Positions 23,906 through 33,217 of a stretch of 64,000 nt of DNA are shown in pieces; position 1 is the stretch's first letter; every line of letters begins with the position of its first letter. The position numbers and the translations under genes were made by a program. The notes under the pieces were generated by a model that saw only the letters and a program-made list of their open reading frames with translations, was not told the DNA's origin and did no database searches. The DNA comes from Haemonchus contortus (Eukaryota > Nematoda > Chromadorea > Rhabditida > Trichostrongylidae), in the NCBI GenBank assembly GCA_000469685.2, contig LS997564.1, positions 26,160,459-26,224,458 of the forward strand, read 5' to 3'.

Positions 23906-24862
23906 CCTTAGCGTGTCAACTTCAGTCAATTGAGCAGTTTCTCAGTTGACTGAAGTTAACAGCATCTTGCTGTCAACTTTAATTTAGAGTAACTTACCGA
24001 CCTTGAGTTCCAGTAGCGCTGAATGAAGCATACTCGTATGCGGACTGATGATATCGCTGTTATAATAAGTCGTCATCCGAAACCCATCTTATCTTCATGG
24101 CCATCTTTCGTGATTTCCAGATCACTGCTGGTCTGAACACAAGTCGTTGTCCAAGTCCCTCCCTATCTTCACGGCCGTCAATCATTTTTTGTGATTCACA
24201 GATCACTGCTGGTCTGATCATCTGTTGCCTATGACCTTAGCAATAGTAGCTTACTGTTAACTTCAGTTAACCAAGGAACTTACCAAACCTTGCGTTCCAG
24301 TAGGACTGAATGAGTCCTACTCGTATGTGCATTGGTGTTAACGCTGTTATCACAAGTCGTTATCCAAGTCCCTCCTTATCTTCACGGCCGTCAATCATTT
24401 TTTGTGATTCACAGATCACTGCTGGTCTGATCATCTGCTGCCTATGACCTTAGCAATAGTAGCTTACAGTTAACTTCAGTTAACCAAGGAACTTACCAAA
24501 CCTTGCGTTCCAGTAGGACTGAATGAGTCCTACTCGTATGTGCATTGGTGTTAACGCTGTTATCACAAGCCGTTATCCAAGTCCCTCCTTATCTTCACGG
24601 CCGTCAATCATTTTTTGTGATTCACAGATCACTGCTGGTCTGATCATCTGTTGCCTATGACCTTAGCAATAGTAGCTTACAGTTAACTTCAGTTAACCAA
24701 GGAACGTACCAAACCTTGCGTTCCAGTAGGACTGAATGAGTCCTACTCGTATGTGCATTGGTGTTAACGCTGTTATCACAAGTCGTTATCCAAGTCCCTC
24801 CTTATCTTCACGGTCGTCAATCATTTTTGGTGATTTCCAGACCATTGCTGGTTCAATAGCTT
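23906..24862 (+). repeat. Tandem array, 213-bp unit
   Basis: Units start at 24235, 24448 and 24661 with CCTTAGCAATAGTAGCTTAC. The spacing is exactly 213 bp and the units are nearly identical. A diverged and locally duplicated unit precedes them from 23906, and the array fades at about 24862. Each homogenised unit contains a perfect 8-bp hairpin (GTAGGACT, loop GAATG, AGTCCTAC) and the word GTTAACTTCAGTTAAC. The diverged first unit lacks the 8-bp pairing. Confidence 0.95.
23915..23960. repeat. 20-bp imperfect hairpin at the start of the tandem array
   Basis: GTCAACTTCAGTCAATTGAG at 23915-23934 pairs with 23941-23960 with two mismatches around a 6-nt loop. Confidence 0.85.
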
Positions 24863-25664
24863 CTATGCCGCTTAGCATCTTGTTGTAGATGCGAGGGAAA
24901 CTTCGAAGGTACTATGTCGTTTTTTACCAGATGTACCTGCATTTTTGCTTTTTTATTTTCAATTTTTTGTCTGACACGTTCCAAAGTTTCCATGATCCCT
25001 ATTGCTTTTGCTGATCTTTTATCCACCTACCATTAATGCGATTTTTTTTAGTTCCTCCGCGAACCTCCGTGGTCCTTACTCGGTGCATTCATTCCACTCC
25101 AAGCTGCCGACGATGCATGCTGCCCAGCCGCAGCTAGCAAATTTCCTTCATGGCCACACATCCTGTACATCGGAGCTACTCATTCCCACATTTGGCAGTG
25201 CGTTGGTAGAAGCCTGCGTTGATTTCCAAACAGCGGTAGACGAACGAGGGCAGGACGACGAAGAACCCAATGTGAACAGGGAAGAAGATCTGTGCAAATG
25301 ACGGTATTGTTGAATGATGACATGCTGTTGGAAGTGATGATATCGCGTGTACCCTCTACACAACGGCTCTCCATGCCACGTGGCAATCGATGTGGGCCTG
25401 ACTCTGACTTGACTGGTCTGACTTGAGTAGTTTTGTTTCCAACCTACTTTATGTGATAGCATGGCATTCACGTTTCTTCCATGTTTATTTTTATCTTTTG
25501 CGGCCAAAGATCGATGAAATGAAAAGCGGAGTGGAAGTGGATGTTTGTTAATTTAAAACAGAAATAGTAGAAATGATAGAAAAGCGCTTAATTATCACCT
25601 AGCACTCATATTACATATTGCCATCGAGCAGGTTAAGATTGTTTTCTAAAATATTCCTCGCTTG
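24863..25664. other. Spacer, no supported gene
   Basis: An open frame at 25002-25301 (99 aa) and overlapping minus-strand frames have no recognisable domains. The stretch may contain diverged repeat sequence. Confidence 0.4.
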
Positions 25665-26890
25665 AGTTAGTTTATTGCTGTCTTGAACTCTTTACAAATT
25701 TTGTAAATATTCTTTAATTAAGCTGACTTCTCGGTGGAATCGCCTTCTTCAGAGCCTGAAGGATCATAACAATCTGTGACCATCCGATAAAACGTCTCCA
25801 CAAACCCACTGAGCTCGAGACACGCCAGGGCACGCAGGTGATCGAAAGGAAAACCACTCACCGTAAGTTAGTGGATTCTTCGAAATCACCCAGCAAGTGA
25901 TGGTACCAACCGACCAGTGTCAGCTGAGGTACGTTCTCATTGAAGTCTCTCTACATACTCTATGTATACATAAAGCGCTAGCTTTGGGTATCCATTTGTA
26001 TACCCGTTTGTGTGTCCTCCCAAAAGTCACGTAGGCGCGATCAAGAGCGTGAAGATGACAAGGCGCGGTGGTAAAAGAGTTATGAAATGGAAAGTCAAAA
26101 GTTGCTGTATATATTTAATCGTTGATTAATATTCAGTCTATTTATGACGTCGCAGACAAAAAGTCTCAACTCGCCCCCCCCCCCCACGACGCAGGACAAA
26201 CAAACCCTTAGGAACTATAGGAATTTAGAATGGAAGTAATTCCACGATCACCTATTAGTTTCTAGAGATCAAAACCCACAAAGCGGCATCGGATCGTGCA
26301 AATTGGGGGATATCACCTAATGGGGAAACGGTTATGAAAAGGGAAGTCAACTGACACTATTTATATTGGTCCTCTAACAATTCATAGGTAAGTGGGAGTG
26401 GGCATGGCATTGTGCACGCGTTAGTGTGCATAGCCCAACTGGTCTTATATAAGGCCGTAGCTCCCGCTTGATTGCGAGACATTCTTCCCTACGATTCATT
26501 TTGGGCCTCGAGAGTTTTTTCTGTGGCTGTTGTGACTCCTGTGCTACGACCCCCACGGTTACCTCAAAAATGCTTCCGTTATGCTTCTGAACTCGGTGGC
26601 TCCCTCCCTAAGGCAGTAGACTCTTTCAATCGTTTTGTACCATCTGTGTGCTCCTTGACCCTCACATGGAGTGGACTTGCCGTTTCTGCAATATACTATA
26701 CTCACGACAAGTGATTTTGTAGGCCACCCCAGACATGTTACAATCACCTTTCCTTCCAGCTGGACAAACCACACTGTTTGAGGTTGTACATGGGCAGCCT
26801 TTTAGCCTGTTCTGAACCAGGCGCTTCTTTATATGAAGAATTGGTACGTTTACAAAAACAACTAAGCTTTCCAAACCCGATCTCTTTAGA
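25665..26890 (-). mobile_element. Penelope-like retroelement, 5'-truncated copy with degenerate GIY-YIG region
   Basis: Read on the minus strand from 26890, fragments in shifting frames give NVPILHIKKRLVQNRLKGCP, VVCPAGRKGDCNMSGVAYKI with TCRE, HVRVKEHTDG, and MNRREECLAIKRELRPYI. These are the blocks in and around the GIY-YIG endonuclease at the C-terminus of Penelope-like proteins. The 3' region continues to about 25665 and contains a CTGAAGA...ACCGAGAA motif that is intact in the sister copy. No reverse transcriptase domain is present. A C homopolymer at about 26176-26187 interrupts the 3' region. Together with the plus-strand copy at 26985-27420 it forms a head-to-head pair. Confidence 0.8.
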
Positions 26891-26984
26891 CACTTTCTAA
26901 TGGAGGCACTGACCCCATCAGAAATAAATGGTAGAACAAAAGGCCAAAAGTCTTTCCTTCAATTGGGGTACTACCATGTCTGAG

Positions 26985-27420
26985 GATCACACCACCAGAA
27001 GAAACTCTACGTGTAGTGGGAAAATACAGGTCACTAATCCCAAAATGAATCGAAGGGAAGAATGTCTCACAAACAATCGGGAGCTACGGCCTTATATAGG
27101 ATCGGCTCTCTCGCAGAGACTACACGGAGGACGTAGCCCAGCTGACACTGGTCGGTTGGTACCATCACTTGCTGGGTGGTTTCGAAGAATCCACAGAGTT
27201 ACGGTGAGTGCCTCTCCTTTCGATCCCTTGCGTGGCCTGAGGGTCTCGAACTTCAGTGAGTTGGTAGAGACGTTTGGACGGGTAATCACGAATTGTTATG
27301 ATCCTTTCAGCCTCTGAAGAAAGCGATTCCGCCGAAACGTCTGCCTAATGAAGGATATTTACAAACCTCGTGAAGAGTTCAAGACAACAATAAACTCAGT
27401 AATAAAACTAGGCCGAGGTT
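26985..27420 (+). mobile_element. Penelope-like retroelement, short 3' copy in inverted orientation
   Basis: The plus strand encodes PKMNRREECLTNNRELRPYI at about 27040-27100. The 3' untranslated region from 27128 to 27410 then matches the reverse complement of 25665-25945 nearly throughout. It holds the motif CTGAAGA (27314-27320), a short helix, then GAAACGTC (27334-27341), the layout of the small hammerhead-like motifs known in Penelope-like elements. Only the end of the coding region remains. Confidence 0.75.
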
Positions 27421-27829
27421 CATAGAAAGCTTTACATAGTACCTCTTTTCAGTGTTTTCACCTAGGTAGTGTTCGTCGAAATAAGGGTGGTGTTCGAGTA
27501 CATTCGCTGTGCACGTAGACAGCTTTTTCACTCAACAACTTCTCGAATTCTATAAGTTTTACAGACAATTCTGATGACCAAGAAGTACTGCCAGGATTCA
27601 CAATGAAGGCCAACTCCTTCCCTTTTGTAGGGGGACATTACTAATGAAGCTAACTTTCGGAATTTATAAGTTCCTCTTAAATCATGTTGAAAAAGATATT
27701 GTAATCCTATACCCAATCACTTGTGACATCTCCTTTTGCACCATCTATCATTCAGACTTTTCTGTTCTTTCTTATTCTAACGAGTTTTTCTGTTTCGGAT
27801 CTTTTCATCATGAGAAATTAGTGTAGAAG
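27421..27829. other. Spacer, no supported gene
   Basis: No recognisable coding, RNA or repeat feature. Confidence 0.4.
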
Positions 27830-28420
27830 AAAATCAAAGAGGCTTTGAAACTCTCAGTCTTTGATCTAGGGACCATGGACTTGCCCACGAAATTCGGAAC
27901 CACTCTACAACTTCGACCTTGAAACGAATGTGAAGGAGTAATGAATAGAAAAAAGTTCATGTCATAGGTAAGTATTGGCTTCGTTTTTTTGTGAATATCC
28001 GGTTCGGACCAGCTCCCAGTTACTGACATTTCCTAGCTGCGTTATCGGAGGATATTCTCTTCTCATCTGACGTAAGACTGTTAAGAACTCCAATGCTTTG
28101 CGTGGCAGAGTGAAACTTCAGCCGCAACAACTCGTTCATCTTGTCCGCATCGCTTAATTGATGAGGAACCCATTGGAGTATGTATTCGCATGCAAAAGCG
28201 TTTCGACGGTGATGTGTGAGCACTCGATCTTCTTTGCTAGCTCCCGTGTAGTAATAGAAGATCCCATCCAATTCTTCGTTATACAGTCCAAAATCGATAT
28301 CCACACTGCTCTTACTAAAGACTGTCATCTCCACCTCGATAGTCCTGGAACCATCGGTGTGTTGAAGAAGAACGCCATACGGTCGTATTCTAACTCTCAT
28401 AGACTTGACTAATGTTTAAC
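27830..28420 (-). pseudogene. Mariner transposase relic (lineage A)
   Basis: The minus strand carries, in order, LQWVPHQLSDADKMN, SLTSDEKRISSDNAARKCQ and, after a frameshift, SEPDIHKKTKPI. These correspond to the mariner landmarks WVPHxL, the first catalytic-aspartate block GDEKWI, and the xPxxHPKK stretch. The first catalytic Asp is kept in SDEK, but frames shift and the later catalytic blocks are not visible. It differs in sequence from the neighbouring relic at 29.3-30.2 kb, so it came from a different mariner lineage. Confidence 0.65.
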
Positions 28421-29289
28421 GATATTGTCTATACATTCATACTGCCAGTCACTGATGGGTGATTCTCGACTATAGAAGCCTCATTCTATGGAATACTTGG
28501 CAATTGTCTCCTCGTGCCCAATAAAGCTCTCTGTTTGGAAGCTGAAACACGGTTACACTGCCTCGAAGATGGTGTAAATATACATTTATACAAAATACAT
28601 ATATAACCATGTGCATGTACAACTAGCCGCGCCGTTTGACATGATACGACTGCCATTCAACATACTGCCATTTTCCAGCTTAAATTCATTGTGTGGGTAG
28701 CTTCTTCTGCTGTAGCGTAACTGATACAAATATTATGAGTGCCCGACATTGGAATGTGAGAACGTGTTCAAACTTCGCCTTCGAACCAAGTAATTCTCTT
28801 TGGGCTGTTTATTTGATGAAAAAACCCTTTATTCCCATCATTTTTTTCAACCATTATCATTTAGGGGCATTTTAAGGGCAAGCGAACATCACCGATAACT
28901 CTCAACGTGCATTGAAGGTGGGCGGCCAAATTCGTTGAGTTTCAAGCTAACTCGATATTCATGTGTAGGATAACATAAGTTAGGCATATAGTATGACCCT
29001 CTTTGAATAAACAACTTCAATGGCGTGAATCGGGCATAGTCTTTACCATGGCGTTTTTGACTTGTGAACAAAGTTGCGTCAGACAATTCATAGAGCGAGA
29101 TTCCTATAGAAGCATTTTCGAATGACTCAACATCAAAGAAACCAAGGCGCAGAATCAAAAAATGGAGAAAAAGGTCCAAGTGTTGGCATAGGTATAAAAA
29201 GAAATGAAAGAAGATCCGTCGTCGTTTTGTATTAAGTTGAGTAACAAGTAATGCCATAGTCTGACACGATGTCTCTAAATAACACGCCT
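28421..29289. other. Spacer, no supported gene
   Basis: A minus-strand frame of 122 aa at 28889-29257 abuts the mariner relic but shows no known domain. It may be untranslated mariner flank or unrelated. Confidence 0.4.
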
Positions 29290-30250
29290 TTCTTCACAAC
29301 CAACTATATCAGATGCAACATTATCACAACTCCCTCCATCGATTAATTTCGCGATCCCCGTACTTTAACTAGTGAATGGATACCATTCCGCTAGAACTCT
29401 ACTGTCTTCGACGCTAAGAACAACTGAAGGTCCATCTCGAGGTATTCGCGATCATCGTAGCTCTTGTTCTTTAGTAGGTTAGCAAGCAAGCGTAGGGAAA
29501 GGTAATAGGTAGTGACGATGACAAGAGAATACGGTGGATGAGAAAGAATCACGAAGCCATACTCGCGAGCTGTCTCCTGGGTTTCCTTCGCGACTTTGCT
29601 ACATGTGGGCATGCGTTGTCGTGTAGCAGGTAATCTTCGTCGTATAAGGCTGCACCTTTGCGAGCTCCACAGCAACTCTACACAGTAGCAAGCAGTAGAT
29701 GTATGAGTATGTGTAAGTGTATGAGTAAGTGGTGCTATCATCCAGAGAATCGAAGTTATACAGGCCTCGCACACTCCACCAAATGCAGAGCATGACTTTT
29801 CAAGGGTATAGGTTAACTCTCGAACTCTCGGCACTGGCAATGGCTGTTGATCTGCATTCACCCACCGACGCTCTGTGTAGGATTTACGTAGACTATCCAC
29901 TTCTCGTTCTCAGTGGCGATCTCTTCGAGGCGAGTTCTTAGCAGCTAACTTTGGCAGAACACAAGTGGTAACACGTGTCCGCAGACTAGCCTCACTCAGT
30001 TCGTGTGAATCTAGCTTGTACGATATCTGGATCTAGTTCGTACGATTTACGTCTGAGTTTCAAAATGGAATGAATTCCTAGATGTTTTCTGATTTCTGCT
30101 TCGAGATTTTCAAACTGTTGAAAGTCTAAGTAATCGAATTCGGTTGAACGAGTTCATGCTCTCCCAAGATGATTATCTGAAACTGGAACTACAATTCCTG
30201 TTCAAGAATCACATGCGACTTATCAGTGGGCATGCTGAACGGCTGATATG
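29290..30250 (-). pseudogene. Mariner transposase pseudogene (lineage B)
   Basis: Reading the minus strand across frames from about 29960 gives ENEKWIVYVNPTQ, VMLCIWWSVRGLYNF, RVAVELAKVQPY, then TAREYGFVILSHPPYSLVIV and NLLKNKSYDDREYLEMDLQL, ending with EFYRNGIHSL. These match the mariner transposase order: first catalytic block, CIWWD block, DNARPH region, HHPPYSPDLAP block with the third aspartate, and the C-terminal NGI(D/H) stretch. Several frameshifts are present, a microsatellite-like TACACTTACTCATACA stretch has replaced part of the core, and the third acidic position reads V. The longest open piece (29391-29900) is therefore not a functional gene. The upstream limit is uncertain. Confidence 0.85.
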
Positions 30251-32914
30251 CTCCGTGCATTGCTTCAGTCGAATTCGCCACCTATGCAGCTGAAAAGTTC
30301 ATGACTTTGATTTCAAAAAGGGTTTCTTTGCCTAGCTCCTTGACGTGTTACGCTTTTCCTTCGGATTTTAGAGCACAGACTAGATTTTATGATCGATGTT
30401 TTGGAAAGATTGCTGCTCATTTCTCCATCTTCGATTGCATTTGTTTTCAATTTTTTGAGTACCGTCGAATTATTACTTAAGGCTTTGGGTCTTAAAAACA
30501 GTCAAGACGCCTTCATGAAGCCTTCCAGATTTCAATTCAGATATCTCGATGCCTTCTTGTTCTACTTTGTATCTCTAGAACTCGTACCATATGTTGAGCT
30601 CATACCTTCAGAATAACTTTCCACTCCATCCAAAATACGTTTTTTTCGAATGGTGGGCAACCCGTGGGGTATTGATGTGAAATAATGATTGAACAACAGT
30701 GATAACAATACTAATAACGAGCTTTAATTAATTCAATCTCATAACAATTCCCTTATAGTTCCGTAATAGCAGCTTGGAACAAGTGAAAAAGAAAAGTGCA
30801 TCAGTCCCGGTTTTTCTGAGTTACAGTAGCGGTGAGGTCGCTTACTTTGAAGACTAATTGTGACTTAAATTTTGACCTTACACCGATTCCTGCTCCGAAA
30901 GAGCGCTTACTTACAGGTAGGCAAGTGGGTTGTCGGACAGGTTGAAACCCCATTGACGTTCCCTCAGCAAGACGATCACACATTGTTTTTCCAAAACCCT
31001 ACCCCCCGCCCCCACCTCACCACCCCGCTCCTCTTCACCCCACGCATACTAGCTTGCAATTATGTATTTCACCATAATTTATATCATACACATAAAGTGA
31101 GGACGTCTAACTAGATAAGGCTATTAACCACTACGGTAAAGGCGTTGATTGAAGTCCCACCTTGCACTTCTGTGTGGTATATTTCTGAGAATCATCAATA
31201 TAAATTTTTCAATCCTCACTGCTCTGGACGATAAGGCGTTGCCAATGAAGTCGTAAACGCAAGAACGTATCAAACTGCACGGCATTTTGAGAATCGCAAG
31301 AATGGGAGAAAGGGCGTTGACCGCATTGGTGGGTGAAGGGGATGCGAAAACAGATCCCCACCAGTCCTCTTTTGAACACACATTTTTATTTGCCTGTGTT
31401 AGTTATTCAAACAATTTTGCGATAACAAGACTTCAGAGTCTCGGATCTACTTTCTTCTTTCTGGGAAATAAAAAAATTCAATTTCAGAAAGCAAAACTTC
31501 AATTTCAGAAGGCAGAGGGTAGCGACTGATAGGTTTGGTAGACCGATTGTGAAGTGCTTTGGCTGCTACCATCAACAAACCTTGAATATGTCCGAGAAGC
31601 TCCGCCGCGACACGTTGGACAGCATCAAGTAAGGTCAAGGGTATAGATTTGAAGATTCACTATCATACAACTGACTCGATTACATCTTTTAAATATTCCA
31701 TTATTTTGCGACAGTTCCATGTGACTTACCATTAGTTAAGAGAAAATGGCGAATCTCGGGTTGATCGAAGATGTACATATATATACAGCTTGTGCTAGAG
31801 GATTCCGGGAGGAAGATCTTCCTTTCCCCGTGAGGTTCTGCACGGAGCAAGCATATTTTCTGATTTATTTCCGATACTTAAACCTTTCCAGAGATTAATC
31901 TCTTTAATGCATTCAAGGTCGGGAATACTAAGCGCGCTTAAATTTTGGTCCTCTGAATCGCTAGGGCTGGCCTCTGAATCGCTAGGGATGAGTCTCTCAA
32001 TCAGTGCTTGTGATAAGGGGAATGGAATCGAATTATAACTGAACTGTGGGTTTTATGAGAAAAAGCTGAGTCAAATACGTTCGTATTGATTTCCTCTTTG
32101 TTGCTATCTATGGAACCAGAGTTGATAATGAAAAAAGTCAGGCAAGAGTCAAGAGGTTCCAAGCAAAGCCTTCATACTCACACTCATACTAGCCATACTA
32201 CTTACTACTAGGGTCATACTAGCCCCTCAGTGTAAGAGAATAGAAGTTGCAGCAAAAAATATCAGTATCGCTCGCTATGAGAACATATGTAAAGGAAAAA
32301 GTCAAGGTAAACAAAAAACCAATTGTGCAGATAAATTTAAATGGACAAAAAATGGAAAATGACGGAAAAGAAAAGCTTCATGAGAGAGTAAAGAATAAAA
32401 GAATCTCTGGCTGACTTTTGCAATGGTATGAATCTCGATAGTATGATTGAAGCATCACATTTTAGTTGTTTTCGCAATTTGGGACATCTTCCCACAATTT
32501 GCACGAACCAAGAGAAAAACAACCTCTCATCATGTCAGTTCCCCATTAGGCTTATTACTCGGCGGTCAAAAAACATCTGCTTTCGCCTTATCTTCTCACC
32601 AAATATACTTACCTGGTCAATCGCTGGAGTCTACCCTTCAGCTGACTTCGTAGAATTCCAAAAATATAACCACATTCATCCAAAGCAAATGAATAATAAC
32701 TCGATTCGAGTTGAAGGTCCCTCAAGATCTTCAGAATGTGATTAGATCTCACACAGTTCATAGTTATTTCATCATTTTCATAGATTCTGTCGTGTTTTGT
32801 GGGTAACAAGCATATGTCAAAAACTAGAAAAAACTGGGCTCACTTATTGATAATTCAACCTTCGAATGGCTTGCCACTCCACAGATCTCATGTAGCTACA
32901 TAGATGTATTTTGA
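30251..32914. other. Intergenic, no supported gene
   Basis: An open frame at 30389-30616 (75 aa, hydrophobic) has no recognised family. 'cctctgaatcgctaggg' occurs twice in tandem near 31950-31987. The stretch lies upstream of the transporter gene. Confidence 0.4.
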
Positions 32915-33205
32915 GCAAAGGTGGTGTTGGAGCAAATGGTGCATTGTCGTGGTCCAGAGTTTAGACCCCGGATCGATATTCGCCCACGCCAATTAAGCCT
33001 TTTACATCTATGGAGTCGGTTAGTTGGTACCAGGCTTCTTTAGAAGGATGGAAGCGCAAAATTGTACATTAGTTGGCCAATGCAAGTCATTCTACTGTAG
33101 GACATCACGCTATCAAAACTCCCCAATGATTCAGAATGAAAGTCATTGTGGGGGCTCCCAAACGTGATTCACTAACGCCAGGAAATTTTACATTTCTGTC
33201 TTTAT
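32915..33205 (+). mobile_element. tRNA-derived SINE, diverged copy abutting the transporter first exon
   Basis: It aligns along its length to the reference copy: 'accccggatcgatattcgccca', 'ggagtcggttagttggtaccagg', 'ttgtacattagttggccaatgcaagtcatt', 'gattcagaatgaaagtc' and 'gattcactaacgcc'. The tail has become 'ttttacatttctgtctttatttcag', so the SINE runs directly into the splice acceptor at 33209-33210. Confidence 0.85.
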
Positions 33206-33210
33206 TTCAG
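33199..33210 (+). promoter_or_regulatory. Splice or trans-splice acceptor before the transporter start codon
   Basis: TCTTTATTTCAG ends seven bases before the first ATG at 33218. Its pyrimidine tract coincides with the ATCCTTT-type tail of the adjacent SINE. No upstream in-phase exon is evident, so a spliced leader is the likely partner. Confidence 0.55.
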
Positions 33211-33217
33211 CGTCTGG

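Noticed and set aside
23906..24862. CRISPR-like array
   Set aside because: Units are 213 bp, contiguous and without variable spacers, and the genome is a nematode.
28020..28400. 126-codon open frame as a host gene
   Set aside because: It contains mariner landmarks (WVPHQL, DEKRIS) and is better explained as a transposase relic.
29391..29900. 169-codon open frame as a host gene
   Set aside because: It is a read-through of frameshifted mariner transposase; characteristic mariner blocks occur in two different frames across it.
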